Positions 33,096 through 44,363 of a stretch of DNA of 64,000 bases are shown piece after piece. Positions within the stretch are counted from its first letter, which is position 1. Every line of letters starts with the position of its first letter. The stretch lies in NCBI GenBank assembly GCA_946122785.1, contig CAMGYJ010000004.1:20730150-20794149 (forward strand), read 5' to 3'. The notes under the pieces are model-generated. The model made no database searches. It was given only the letters and a program-made list of their open reading frames with translations, and was not told the DNA's origin. This DNA is from Linum tenue (taxonomy: Eukaryota; Streptophyta; Magnoliopsida; Malpighiales; Linaceae). The translations under genes were made by a program, and so were the position numbers.

Positions 33096-34116
33096 CTAGC
33101 GAGGCCAAGGATGAGGTTTGGTTGTTTGAAATTGCGATTTTGAGATTTTGCAGAACAAGCTCACACTAAAAATCACGGGCATGTGGAGGAGAAACACGGT
33201 CGTTTTTTAAATACCTCTTGCTCGTGTTTTCGCACCTTTAAAAACCTGCTCTCACACTAAAAAAATACGGCAAGCCACTCAGAAACAGGACCGTGTTTCT
33301 ATTGTGGCCGACCACATTTTATTTGACATTAGTTGGCGTTCGCACTATTAAACACGGGCGGGGGACCAACAACACGATCGTGTTTTTGGGCGCTTGTGGA
33401 TTCCTCTCCCCATTAAAAACCTAAATTTTGTCGTGTTCTCTCTCTCCTCCAATTTTCCTCCCGTGCTCCATCGTTTCTTTGCCGCAAAATCGGCAATTTC
33501 TCTCCAAATTGATGGTTTTTCGGCCGTAACTTCCTCTCCCGACCTCCAAATCAAACACTGCGACAACCCCTGAGTTCCTAGAGTCTGGGCGTCCGTTCCT
33601 TAAAGGTTTGGTCAAGTTTGGAGGCGGATGGTTCAACGACGGTGAGACTCTGATGAGTATCCGGGGAGCTCTTCGGGTTGTTTTCCGACGGTTTTTTGTG
33701 GTGTTTTCTCTTCTCCTCACCTTCCCCTTGGTAGGTAATTTAGTCTTCCGGTGTGTTTCTCTTTTTATCGGTTTAATTTTGGAGAATTGATACCTAGGGT
33801 TCTAGGTGAGAATTTTGGAATTTGTGCTTAATTTGAATGGATTCAGTAGGCCTAAGAATTTTGCATGCTTGACTTGAGGTTTCTCTTGAATTGACACAGT
33901 CGGTCTACCGATTGCATGTTTAGAATGGTGGAAGCTGATATGAATGGTGCTTGAATGGTGAAAATTTGATATGAATGTGCATTTGTGTACTGCTTTGAGC
34001 CTAGTCCACTGTCCAAATCTTCCAAGTTGAGGGCTCCAAATGCGGTTTTACCTGCTCCTAATGGTTGACCCAAATTTTATGTATGGCACATGTGCATTCT
34101 TTTTGGTTGCAAGACC
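33096..34116 (+). promoter_or_regulatory. Internal promoter-like module upstream of ORF3 in element C
   Basis: Between pol and ORF3 lies a cluster of short palindrome arms: aatcacgggc, aacacggtcg, gctcgtgttt, ggaccgtgtttc, aaacacgggc and aacacgatcgtgtttt (33165-33387). It is followed by an ATTAAAAAC box at 33412-33420 and a CT-rich leader (33430-33480). This is the same order as in the U3 regions of the Athila LTRs here: palindromes, A/T box, CT/GA-rich leader. I infer a separate ORF3 transcript. A possible splice acceptor, ttggttgcaag, sits just before the ORF3 ATG. Confidence 0.55.
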
Positions 34117-35397
34117 ATGAATGACTACCTGGAACTGCTTATAGAGCAGAAGAAGACCCTGCATGAGCTCAAGACACGCAACTCATCTAAGCTTCACCAC
34201 CTCGATCTCAGGGTCTTTGGGTAGCTGCATTCTCGAGAGGCAATGGAGGATGCTGTTCGCACCTATTACTGGCAGTGCAGGCACCTTCCACCATTACCCG
34301 GCTCGTGCAGGCAAGCACTCCAATGCCATCCATTTCACCATCGGCGGGGAGCCTCATTCCCTCAGCTATGATGATTTCACCCAGGCACTGGACCTTCTCC
34401 CTCCAATTTCTTGCCACCTCGCCATTGAGCAGCCAGATCCCCCTATCTTCCAGGACCAGCATTTCTTCGAGAGGATCTGTCTCCCGGAGGTGGCAAGCAC
34501 CGTGTTCCAGCCTAGCCAAAGAAAGGCTAAAGTCCTCCATCCCGAGTAGTGCATCCTCAACCAGCTGTTGGGCAAGTCTTACGCGTCTAGTAAAGGCTCC
34601 GCTAATCACCTCAACCTCCAAACTCTGTACTTACTGCACTAGATGGGCCAGGAGGAGGACAATCTACACTTGGCATCTTTCATTGCCAGGACGATCGCCA
34701 AGGCTACTTCTTGTAGTCGTCCTCTTGTCTGTGGGCTCGTGATCACTACTCTGGCCAGGTACTACGAGGTCGCCCTCATCGACTTCACTATGGTCCAAAC
34801 GCCTACATCCTTCTGCCGGAAGACCCAATGGCACCAACTCTTACTCGACCATGACGAGCCCTTTACGTGGATCAAGGGGCTTCCTCGCCCTCCAGCCCCT
34901 ACACCTTCCCTCGATGTGGCTGACCTACCTAAGGCAATTGGTATAAGAGCTCGGTGCGGACCTCGTCGTTTAGCCCACCGTGCTCAGGCGCCGACCATCA
35001 CCTCTACAACTGCCCCTAAGGTATACGAAAGCTCTTCTACCGCTTCCAGTCTTGGCCCATCCATCTTGATTATTGATCAGCTAGCGGCCCTAGCCCACTA
35101 GAATGAGCAGATCTTTGAGGGGCAAGCTCACCTAAACCACCGCCTCGATCTTGAGCAGGATGGTCACTGCCGCATCCTCTCTGCCCAGCACTACATTATG
35201 AGCTTCCATGACATGGATTTTGCTGCTTTTCAGTAGCCCTGGGTGGCCACCCCGGGGTATGAGAATCACTATCCGCCCAATAATGGAGCTGGCTACCAGC
35301 CCGACGGATATGACTACTAGCCCAGTGGCGATGACTATCAGCTCGATGGCGATGACTACCACCTTGGCGATGGCTACCACCTTGGCTCTTACTGATC
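34117..35397 (+). pseudogene. Athila ORF3, element C, broken
   Basis: The start at 34117 reads MNDYLELLIEQKKTLHELK and LHHLDLRVFG, as in K. A stop and a deletion of about 25 residues follow. The better-preserved part has NAIHFTIGGEPHSLSYDD, PISCHLAIEQPDPPIFQDQ and FFERICLPEVAS. Later frames give HLASFIARTIAKATSC, the tail RARCGPRRLAHRAQAPT and a Tyr/Asp-rich end. The domain order matches K and B, so it is a conserved element protein of unknown function. It lacks a clear signal peptide or membrane anchor. At least six stops and three frame changes are visible. Confidence 0.85.
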
Positions 35398-36695
35398 CCA
35401 CCACGAGATGCTGGGAAGTGTGTTTTTCCCTTCTTTCCAGACTCAAACTTTGTTGTCGGAATTTCTTTTCATTTTCTTTTGGCTTGTACTCTTGGAACTA
35501 TGGTTTTCTTTGACTAACACCAATGTGTGTTTTGATATTCTAGCTCTGTACCATTTGGACTGGTCCCCTCCAGTCTCCTGTTCCTGACTGGTCCACTTTC
35601 CAGTCACTGCCTCCCATTCTCGTTTCCCTGTAACATCGTTCCCCTTCTCCTTCTGCCTGCTCCATTGAGCGCAATGTCAAACATAAGTGTGAGGGGTGAT
35701 TTCTACTTATCGGGAATGTGTTTGTGTGCTTGGAGTCTAGTCCACTGTCCAAATCTTTCGATTTGAGGGCTCCAAGTGCGGATATTTGCATTATCATATT
35801 GGCACTGTGGTTTTGTGTGGTGAATCAATTGGTCGTTAGCGTTGATTCATGATAACTTGTTTGTGACTAAGACAACCTATAATGACGATTGAGACGTGCA
35901 ATAGATTTGTGTAGGGGTTCAGTTTCCACTATTTGCATACCAACTGCGAATTGGATTTATCAAACAATCATTTATGCATCTAGTTCAGGGAATCAGAATG
36001 AGAAGCAAATAGGTAGCCATGTGAGATTTGAGCCTGCTCATTTTTTCTGTGTGATAGATCCCTCTTACCATGATGTGCAGCATTCACGTTTCCACTAATT
36101 AGGATGATGGAGACAGAGGATTAACCCACGAACAAATTGACTGTCCTAGTGTGTCATACCCCATAGTCATCCCTTTGAGCCGTGTAACCTTATTTCTTTG
36201 TGTCGACAATGCAAAATCACCCTTACGCATCTCTTAGAGGTTGCACATGATGGTTTTTGCATGTTTTCTGCTGTTTTTTGCTAGAAATAAAGTGAGGGTT
36301 GGAAGCATTTCTTAAAAGTTGGGCATGTGCTTGCAAGGATAAAAAGAATGTGGCAAAAGTGGTGGTTCTCTGAAGAAATAAGAAAGAAGAAAAAAAGAGA
36401 AACAAATGAAAGCAAAAGAGAACCACCACAAAATCTTAATCATGTTCATTAAATAGTGTTTCTTAGAATACTGGCTTGGAAATGCTAACATGTTGTTACC
36501 TCCTTCACTCTTGTGCTCTAAATAATTTGGCTACCGCAGAATAACATAAAGGAAGTAATTGGCTTGAATGAATGTTTCTTTATTGAGTTTGAAACTGTGG
36601 AACCTTGTGCCATGAATTTTACCACCATCCAGAAAGCCTTTTCCCCATGTTCAAGACCCTATCCAGTTAGCTGAAGCTGTGTCTAAGACCTCTAG
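35398..36695 (+). mobile_element. 3' non-coding tail of element C
   Basis: The tail shares ordered blocks with those of I and K: gtaacatcgttccccttc (about 35632-35648), a purine-rich aagtgtgaggggtg (35681-35694), attgactgtcct (36137-36149) and gtgtctaagacctc (36673-36686). At 36695 the similarity stops in the middle of a block that continues in I at about 62113, so C is cut there. Confidence 0.8.
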
Positions 36696-38394
36696 ATAAT
36701 ATGATCACAATTTGGCCATTCCACAAGTTCGAATTGATTGCAAAGAACCAAACCAAGTTGACAAGCAAAGAGGAAGGATTTGGCTGTCAGAACCATTCGA
36801 GATGCTTACTTTGGAGAGTCATAGCTCACAATTGGTTAAGTGGCAATGCAAGAAACGAGAAGGAGAAGGGGAACGATGTTAATGGGAAAACGAAAGAGAA
36901 CAATCTCGGATAGCTAGTTATGAACTCGGATTTGATGGAAAAGAAAGAGAATTCTTACACTAGGAAGAATACACGATCGTTATAAGAAAGCCTTCGATGT
37001 AACTGAGTGGTATTTCTCAATTAATAGGCTAGGTTTCAGCAAGTTTTGGACGCACCAAAACAAAATCAAACGCGCAAACACTCGTTTGGGACAACACAAT
37101 GCACCCCTTTTATTGGCAAAAAAAAAACTAACAAAAAAAAACTCAACTTCGAAATAACCATAATTGAACAAGGAAACTAATTTACAATCGAATCCTTATA
37201 ACACAAGGATTTCTGCCTTTCTCCACAAGCAACCAAACAGTACGACTAGCATCTTTGGGACGTCTGGAAAATAGTCTTCTAAGTTGAGTCGATCTCATCT
37301 AATGGCTTCTCGTGGCTTAGATAGTCTTCTATTTTCAGTCCCAACTCGAATCATCAGATATTTTTACCCCAAACTCGAATTTTCATCCAGCCCATCGAGC
37401 CTCCAAAGTTGGTAACCTTAAACACTATAAAGACTTAGCCAGTTTTTAGATTATTCCTCGCAATTAAACTTGGCTTCTCTGACAATCAATCCTGAATGGA
37501 AGAAGATGGATTTCAGGATTGTATTAGGCCCTCCCTGTTGAAAACGATTTCCCCTCAAAGCTTTCCCTTTCTTCTGCTTGAACAATTCACCAAATTGATC
37601 CCAAATCAGATCCAATGTAGGCTGGTCGAACTCTCTATTCTGGAAAGGTAGGGCACAGTTTCGGTTGAGTAGATTGAGATTTCTTCTTTTGGGATCTCCA
37701 GCTCGATTCCTCACTTCCCAGATCTTTGTCTGACTTCCAATCAAAGTTCTGCACCGCTCCGAAGCTTCAAATCTTCACCATCTCGCTCGAATCGACGATT
37801 TCCCGTTTCCCACCATCGTCCCCATTCAAAATTCCTAAACCCAGAAATCTAATATTGGAATTGGTAATTTTTACCCCAGGGATCTTGGGGTGCAATTGAC
37901 GCTCCCCTACAGCTTTGGACCTCATTTTCCAATGATTCAGCAATGGCAGTTTGCGTCGATTCTTCCACTAACCCTCCGACCACTTAGCTCGATTTTTCCA
38001 CGTTCTCGAGAAGGTGTTACCCACCATGGACGATCGAATTGCTACACCTTCGAAAATGGAGGAAATAAGTTGAAGTTGAAGCCTCTGCTGTTGGCTAAGG
38101 TTCGCAACGATCAACAAGAGCTGGAGGTGAATCGAGCACAAGGAACGGAAGGGTCAAGCAGCTGGTGCTCATGGCTCTCCAATGCAACAACTTTCGACCA
38201 ACACAAGAGAATCGATGCCCATGTTTGCTGTCGATGGCAAGGTAGGAGAAGAGAGAGGGTGATCTCGGCGGAGTACTCGGAAAGGCATCGGGCCAATCAG
38301 ATAATGCCGACACGTTCCAAATTGCTTCAGGAAGCTCATGTGAAAGCTGGATTGGAACGAAGAATTGATTGCACGATCATACTGCCATGGTCTG
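36696..38394. other. Segment M: unassigned, probably a fragment of another retroelement
   Basis: No homology to the other elements in the window is seen. The minus strand reads more like a retroelement or gene leader: 37830-37740 is UTR-like, followed by a 97-codon frame (37451-37744) with NREFDQPTLDLIWDQFGELF. Further left, at 37110-37140, it has T-rich runs typical of an LTR R region. A 260-codon plus-strand frame starting at 37890 runs across the G LTR boundary at 38395 and is not a real protein. I found no PBS, TIR or TSD. Confidence 0.35.
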
Positions 38395-39804
38395 TGTTAG
38401 CGTCGTATTTGCACATGATTGCACCCTTGTGTCTTGACCATTTTAGCTTGAATTTGTTATTCCTTGGCCTATTTTACGCTAGGTTATGCTATTTAGTCAC
38501 ATTTCAGGTCCTAGCAAGTGAAGGAAGTCATAGGCGCAAGTTTCAGGTCTTTTGGAGATCATTTGGCGATTCTGGGAGCAAAATACCATCGTCCCCTGCA
38601 GAAATAGGATCACACTTCTTATGGAGTCTGCCCGTGGTTTTTGAGCCGAGCTTGGAGATGGATCAGGTGTAAATTACGACCAGTATTCCCAATAATATGG
38701 GCGTATTCCTTAGCATCTAGCCTGTATTTTCATTGCCGAGGAGGAGCCCTTGAAGACTTCTGTTGAAGGCCAAAATACGGGCAGTTGGGGAAAAATTACG
38801 GTCGTAATTCCCAAAATACTGCTCGTATTTCCCCTATCCGACCGTGTTTCTCTGCACTGGAACTTAAGCAAAACACACATTTTGGATGAAATACGGGCAG
38901 AAAAGATATACCCCCGTATTCTTGCTCATATTTCCCCTAGAATCGGGTTGAAAAGGCAGATTCTAGCCAAAGAAAGGGGATTCAAGTTTTTGGAGCAAAA
39001 ACAGAGTTCTAGAGAGAGAAAGTGCAAAGAACAAACCCTAGGAGCTATTTTGGAGTGGATTTCTCACCATTGAAGCCCAGATTGCATCCCCATGAGTGAA
39101 GATTGACATCACAGAGCAGATTATTCCCATCTTTATGAGTACTTCTGTTTTCCTCTCTCCCTCTATGGAGTAGACCTTTCTCTCACTTGGGTATGAACAA
39201 CCCTAGTTTCACGTGTTAGGGATCTTGATTGTAATGACTTTTGGGATTATATACTGATTGATTTTAATCGATTGAAGTGTGAGTATTGACTCAATTGAAT
39301 CCTTGTCAACTTCTCATGATTTCTGCTTCAACCTGTGATAGATAGAATCTGAATAGGTTGTTAGAGTCTCTTCAATCCATAGGAGTGAATTGATTGTATG
39401 AGAGTCAGTCAATTCACTGATTTGTACTGGAATCTGTTTCCAATAGTGGAGTTCTGTGGGAATCGCCTTAGTAGTCTATTTTGGTGAAGGCTAGTCCCCT
39501 GCCATGTATTCTGTCTAAGAGGGCTTGATCAGCTTAATTAGAAATTGAACCTAATTAAGGAGCTATGGGGATTCATTCCCGAGTGACTCTTCTCTTGCTT
39601 TAGAAAAACCGAAAAATTTACTGCTTTCTTTCTGCTTCAGTTTAAATTCACATTTCACTCAACTAGTCCCACTAGATAATAGAAGTTCACAGACTAGGCA
39701 GTAGATCTAGACCCCGGGTTCATAAATTAAACTTACCCACTATTCTGCATTTCCATTCTTGGATTATACTTGGTCGCAGTTTGGAGTTGTGTCGTAGCAT
39801 GTTA
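38395..39804 (+). mobile_element. 5' LTR of element G (Athila, K-related)
   Basis: The LTR starts TGTTAGCGTCG and ends in GCATGTTA, followed by the PBS. It aligns along its length with the reverse complement of the K LTR (52255-53643), including gcctattttacgctaggtt and cctagcaagtgaaggaag. U3 has aatacgggc/gcccgtattt and attacggtcgtaat palindromes at 38630-38945. Confidence 0.88.
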
Positions 39805-39811
39805 AGTTTTT

Positions 39812-39829
39812 TGGCACCGCTGTCGGGGA
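39812..39829 (+). promoter_or_regulatory. Primer binding site of element G (tRNA-Asp type)
   Basis: TGGCACCGCTGTCGGGGA lies seven bases after the LTR and resembles the tRNA-Asp site with three mismatches. Confidence 0.75.
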
Positions 39830-39948
39830 ATTCTAGGTTATTGTAGAAATATGAAAGTCTACTACTATAGCATTTTCTTTACCGCATTCTCTCTCTTCCA
39901 CATGTGTGCCTTCACAGATTGCTTTTGCTGCTTGTGTACAGGTAGTGC

Positions 39949-41557
39949 ATGACCCGTAGCCAGTCATGAGATTTGCTGCCTTTGGATTAAGATCTTAAAA
40001 GAACTTGTCGTAACTTCAAGCGAGCTTTAAAGGCGTGATTGGCTGCGGAGGAAGCTCTAGCTCAACTGAACATCAACTAGGAGGAAGAAATGGGTGACCC
40101 AAATGCTAACGCTGTGGTTGTCCCCCATGAGCACACCATGGGCTATTACTGGACCGCCAGAGCCGCAGACATGAGGCCTTCCATTCAATACCCTCAAGTT
40201 GCTCCTAACAAATTTGAGGTGAGCACCTCTGTCATCATCACCATGTTGCACGGCTCAGTGGTATTCCATGGGAAATTGGGCGAGTGATCTCGCGCGAAAC
40301 TATGAAGATTCCACGAGCTGATTGATGGGATCAAGATAAACGGGGTCCCGCAGGATGCCATCCAGCTGAGGTACTTCTTGATCTGGCCAACAAGTTCCGC
40401 ACAACCGGCCTCCGGGATCGATCACTACATTCACCGATCTGGCCAACAAGTTCCCGACCTGCTATCATCCTCCGTCTAAAATGGCGGATCTACAGAAGGA
40501 GATCACCCATTTTTTCCAAGAGGAGGACGAAACTATCCGGGACGCTTGGGAGAGATAACCAGTCTCTTTCTGAAGTGTCCTAATCATGGTTTCAACGATG
40601 CCTTCAAGATGGGCACTTTCTATCGATCCCTGTTCCCTGAAGATAAGTAGTTGATCGACTCGGTTTGTGAGGGAACATGCTGACTAAGATGCCACCGCAG
40701 TTGAACTAGCTCTTTGTGGAGATGGTAGAGCAGGGGTATGATTGGGGAACAGTCAAGATGTCTCGGCGAGCACCAGGCCAGGGTGTGCACGCTATGGACA
40801 CCCAGTCTTCTCAGTTGGTGCATGTTGTCTCTAAACAGGTTTCAGCTATGGATCGCAATGGGATCATTCCTGGGGCAGGGCAGCAGCATGCCATGCACTG
40901 CTAGCGGTGCGAGAGTAGCCACCACATGGTGGAAGACTTCCAGGCGATGAAGGAGTCTACTACACCCCAAGAGCCGTTGGACTTCATCGAAAATGCTCGG
41001 CGTTTCGACCCTACAAAAATACCTATAACGAGGGGTGGCTCCAGCACCCTAATTTTTCTTGGGGAGGTTGTAATCCTATCCCACCATTAACTAGGGACCA
41101 CCCGGTTTCCAGGGAATGCCATAACAGCCCAGGCAGGGGCAATTCCAGCAACATCAACCTCTTTATCTGTCCAGACAGGAGCAGACTATTCCTCAGCAGC
41201 AGGTGCGTCAGTTTCAGCAGCCAGCTACGGTCTCACCCGCCCCATTATCGCGTAACCCGATGGCGGAGCTGCGAGACATTGTTGGCTCCCTTGCCAACTC
41301 CAGTGCCTAGAAATTCAGTAACATGGAGCGGTTCATGGAGAAGGCTTCGGGGTAATTCCTAGATCTTGAAGCTGGTCGAGGTCACTTGAAGCCGGCAGCA
41401 GAATACACAAGCTGTTCTGCAGGATATCTAGAACCAACTGCGAAGTGTGGCTCAGGTAGTAGCACAGAGAGCTCCGAATACCTTACCTGGTCAGACCATC
41501 CCGCACCCGCCGGACCCGAATGAGCATTGAGAGACCATCACTACTAAGAGTGGTAGG
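39949..41557 (+). pseudogene. gag: gag of element G, broken
   Basis: The ATG at 39949 is in the conserved context GTACAGGTAGTGC-ATG-ACC. The frame reads MTRSQS then a stop; further on HTMGYYWTARAADMRPSIQ, NKFEVSTSVIITMLHGSVVF and ELIDGIKINGVPQDAIQLRY identify the Athila gag core. The core is scrambled by a short internal duplication or rearrangement around 40370-40450 (ctggccaacaagttcc occurs twice). Later come LIDSVCEG, a knuckle-like CERCESSHHMVEDFQ region whose first Cys codon is now a stop (TAG at 40902-40904) and whose last Cys is replaced by Phe, and a Gln-rich tail. More than eight stops or shifts are present. Confidence 0.82.
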
Positions 41558-42090
41558 GTGACTGCCGATCCACCTATTCGGGCCAAACAGGCGGAGGAGA
41601 GACCTACTTCAACACTTCCATCATATGAGAAAGACAGGGAAAAGGAGCTTGAGGTGGCTGTTCCTAAGCCACAACCAGTGGTGAAGGATTATGTTCCTCA
41701 GCTTCTTTTCCCTACAAAGTTGCACAAAGACCAACTCGAGACTGAGTTTGCCAATTTTATGGCAATGCTAAAGCAGGTGAACATCAGTATGCCCTTCTTG
41801 GAGGCATTGTCGAAAATGCCCAAGTATACTAAATTCATGAAGGATCTCCTCACCAACAAGAGAAAGCTTGGGGAATGTTCGACAATGATGCTCAACGTGG
41901 AGTGTTCTGCCATCCTGCAGAACAAGCTACCAGAAAAGCGAAAAGATCCAGGGAGTTTTGCTATTCCTTGCATGATTGGTAGTTTGCATGTAGGGAAGTA
42001 CTTGGCGGATCTAGGCACTATCATAAATTTAATGCGATATAAACTATTTAAAAAGCTAGGCTTAGGTGAACCCAATAATACTAGGACGAG
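41558..42090 (+). pseudogene. Protease region of element G, cut by element L
   Basis: A 177-codon part of the open frame belongs to Athila: KPQPVVKDYVPQLLFPTKL, EFANFMAMLKQVNISMPFLE and PGSFAIPCMIGSLHVGKYLA, then DLGTIINLMRYKLFKKLGLG. The catalytic DLGAS of the family reads DLGTI here. The sequence leaves the family after PNNTRTR at about 42090, where element L begins; the ORF runs on into L by chance. Confidence 0.85.
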
Positions 42091-42597
42091 AAGGAAGGCC
42101 CAAAAGAGAGTCCAATTAGTGAAACTCATTAAGCTGAACCCGTTAAGCCACTTTGTGGACAGAACCCGTTAAGTTGAAATCGTTAAGACACTTTATGGAC
42201 AAAATCCTTGTGTTTTTCCTTTTCCTTTTGGTATTCGGTTTTCTTACCTTATAGGAGCCGGTTTTTGAGTTGTTTAAGGAGATATATATGGTTTTTATAA
42301 CATCTATAAAAGGAGGATGCTTTTCCTACGGGCTGAACATATTGGAATTAATCAAAAACCCTAGTTTTGAGTTTTTACTCTTACTTTCTTGTCCGTTGTT
42401 GAATCAAGCCAGCAAGGAGAACCGACATTATCAACTAGTTCATCACCCTAGTTGTGGAGTCACATCGTATAATTGACCCTGTTCCCAGTCGTGGACTAGG
42501 TCTTAGTTAATTATGTTTTGTGTTTGTTGTGTTGCTAATCGTTTAATTTGCCGCGTTCTGATTGTTAAGTCCAGCAGTTGGAGCCTCGGCTGTATCA
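42091..42597 (+). mobile_element. 5' LTR of element L (chromovirus-like Ty3/gypsy), 5' edge uncertain
   Basis: The end is fixed by tgtatca at 42597 followed by the PBS. The left edge is where G protease sequence stops, about 42090. There is no TG at that point, so the LTR may have lost its first bases. A TATA-like box, tctataaaagg, lies at 42304-42314. Confidence 0.6.
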
Positions 42598-42599
42598 GG

Positions 42600-42616
42600 T
42601 GGTATCAGAGCACCGG
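42600..42616 (+). promoter_or_regulatory. Primer binding site of element L (initiator tRNA-Met)
   Basis: TGGTATCAGAGCACCGG lies two bases after the LTR. It differs from the tRNA-Asp site of the surrounding Athila elements and marks L as a different group. Confidence 0.9.
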
Positions 42617-43321
42617 TTCAAACATAGTGGCATATGTATCCTCCTATCTTGTGCAAAATCAACCAAGAAACAGGTTTTTGTGTCCTTTGAACGTTGCCAA
42701 GAAGGTCTTTAAGTTTTATTTGGTTTAAATTCGTTTTTCTTGTAACGTGCATATGTTGGAAAAAGTCGTTCTAGAAAATTATACAAAAAAAAAGGAAGAG
42801 AAAAGAAAAGAAAAGAAAAGAAAAGAAAAGAAAAGAAAGAAAACGAGCACAAAGAATTCAAGAATAGCTCGCAAAAGACCAGAACAAAGGCCAGATCACA
42901 CAAGATTGTTTACTAATCGAGTTGTCCATTCTTGGTCGATTCTTGGTTGTAAAATTTAGTTTCTTGGGGGGATTTTGTTCATTGTTGTTAGGGCTGTTGG
43001 TAGGACTTCGTTCTGAGTTTTCTTGCAGCTCAAGATATTGAATTCTGTGGTATTCTATTTGCGGATTAAGAAATTCGTCTAGGGTTTCAAAGAGTGCGAG
43101 GAGAAAGAGGCATTGTGACTTGATTATCTGGTAAAAGCCAATGGTTCTTGAGTGAAACACGAGCGGTAAGAAAGAGTGATTCGTCTTCGAGTGAAACACA
43201 TAAGGGAGCAATTTTGGTGAGGTTCATTTGTGTCATTAATTCTGAAACTTTAAGCATTGATGGATAACCTTCTGTTTTGAGTTTGCGCATCATTGCAGGA
43301 AAGGATGCAGCGGCTAATGCA
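42617..43321 (+). mobile_element. Leader of element L, with an (AAAAG)n microsatellite
   Basis: No ORF is supported. A run of AAAAG units occupies about 42797-42839. The segment before the gag ATG ends in tcattgcaggaaagg, which could be a splice acceptor. Confidence 0.7.
42797..42839. repeat. (AAAAG)n microsatellite
   Basis: About eight AAAAG units lie in the leader of element L. Confidence 0.9.
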
Positions 43322-44363
43322 ATGGGAGACGAGGCCGTGGCCATTGAAAACGTGGAGGGTATTCCAAGAGCTACAATGGAAGCCCTAGTTTGCCATCTCA
43401 CATGGATGATGCAGGATTAACACGACCAGCTACACAACCGTCTTGACGAGATGGCTCAGGAAATCGACCTCCACCACGAAGAAGAGGAGGCACCACCACC
43501 ACCCCCACAAGGAGGAAGACGTGGCCGACCTCTAGGTTCCAATAACATGCACCCGCTTCAAGGAAGAGGAGGAAGAGGACGAGGAGGGCGACCACCCATT
43601 CAAGCTTGTAGGGCTCCAGAACCGTATGATTATGAGGAGTACTACGAGGAGGAAGAGTTTCCCCAACATTGGGATGATGACATGAGGGGGATGAAGGTGA
43701 AAGTACCATCATTCCAAGGGTGGAGTGATCATGAGGCCTACCTCGATTGGGAAAGAAAAATGGAATACTTGTTCGAGTGTCACGACTACTCCGAACGGAA
43801 GAAGGTAACTATTGTTGCTCTTAAATTGTATGACTATGCCGTTGTTTGGTGGGACCAGCTGGGTGCGGAACGGAGATTGCACGGGGAAGAGCCCATCCCG
43901 ACATGGCATCACATGAAGGCATCCATGAGGAGGAGATTCATACCCGTCCATCATCAACGAGATTTGCATGAAGCACTCCACTTGTTGAGGCAGGGTACGA
44001 AGGTGTGTAGGATTATTTCAAGGAGATGGAGACATTAATGATTCGAGCTCGCGTCACCATTATGTGGAGATTGAGGATCTGGAGAAGATGGCGATTAAGG
44101 TTGAAAATCAATAGAAGGGAAGCTATGCGAGAAGGGTGGCACCATCCACGAGTGCATCCTCGAGCACACCACGAGCTCCTTTTGTAAAAAAAGAAGAACC
44201 CAAGCCAGTGCCGAAACCAATTACCAACACCAATGGAAAAAAGACGACTACTAACACTCAATCAAGTTCCATTGTGTGTTTTAGGTGTCAGGGTCGAGGT
44301 CACATCGCAAATCAATGCCCAAACAAGCGAACGATGATCCTGACGGAGAATGGTGAGTACGCA
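43322..44363 (+). pseudogene. gag: gag of element L, broken and cut by element H
   Basis: From the ATG at 43322 the frame reads MGDEAVAIENVEG, meets a stop near 43418, and continues with an Arg/Gly-rich stretch (RGGRGRGGRPP), YDYEEYYEEEEFPQHWDDD and the gag core: MKVKVPSFQGWSDHEAYLD, YLFECHDYSERKKV, YAVVWWDQLG and MRRRFIPVHHQRDLHE. This core is typical of plant chromovirus-like gypsy gag. After a frameshift near 44010 the zinc knuckle CFRCQGRGHIANQC follows in another frame. The ORF ends at 44363 where the LTR of H begins. Protease and pol of L are beyond the window or lost. Confidence 0.88.

Larger units (their letters stand above)
20178..36695 (+). mobile_element. Element C: decayed Athila-type retrotransposon with pol and ORF3, both ends missing
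   Basis: The order is protease end (20193-20470), RT (to 21810), RNase H (21811-22280), integrase (to 23467, then 31228-31360), a promoter-like module (33165-33420), ORF3 (34117-35397) and 3' tail (to 36695). It is interrupted by copia element D at 23468-31227 and solo LTR E at 31549-33095, both with TSDs made of C sequence. The 5' LTR, gag and protease active site are absent on the left and the 3' LTR on the right. It is the only Athila in the window that still shows RT and integrase. Frequent stops and frameshifts show long decay. Confidence 0.88.

Noticed and set aside
34200..35520. Plus and minus frames of 100-155 codons over C ORF3
   Set aside because: Several are shadow frames of the ORF3 pseudogene; the true signal hops between frames as the copy has frameshifts.
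37890..38672. A 260-codon plus-strand open frame
   Set aside because: It starts in segment M and runs across the 5' end of the G LTR at 38395, so it joins unrelated sequences and shows no recognisable domain.
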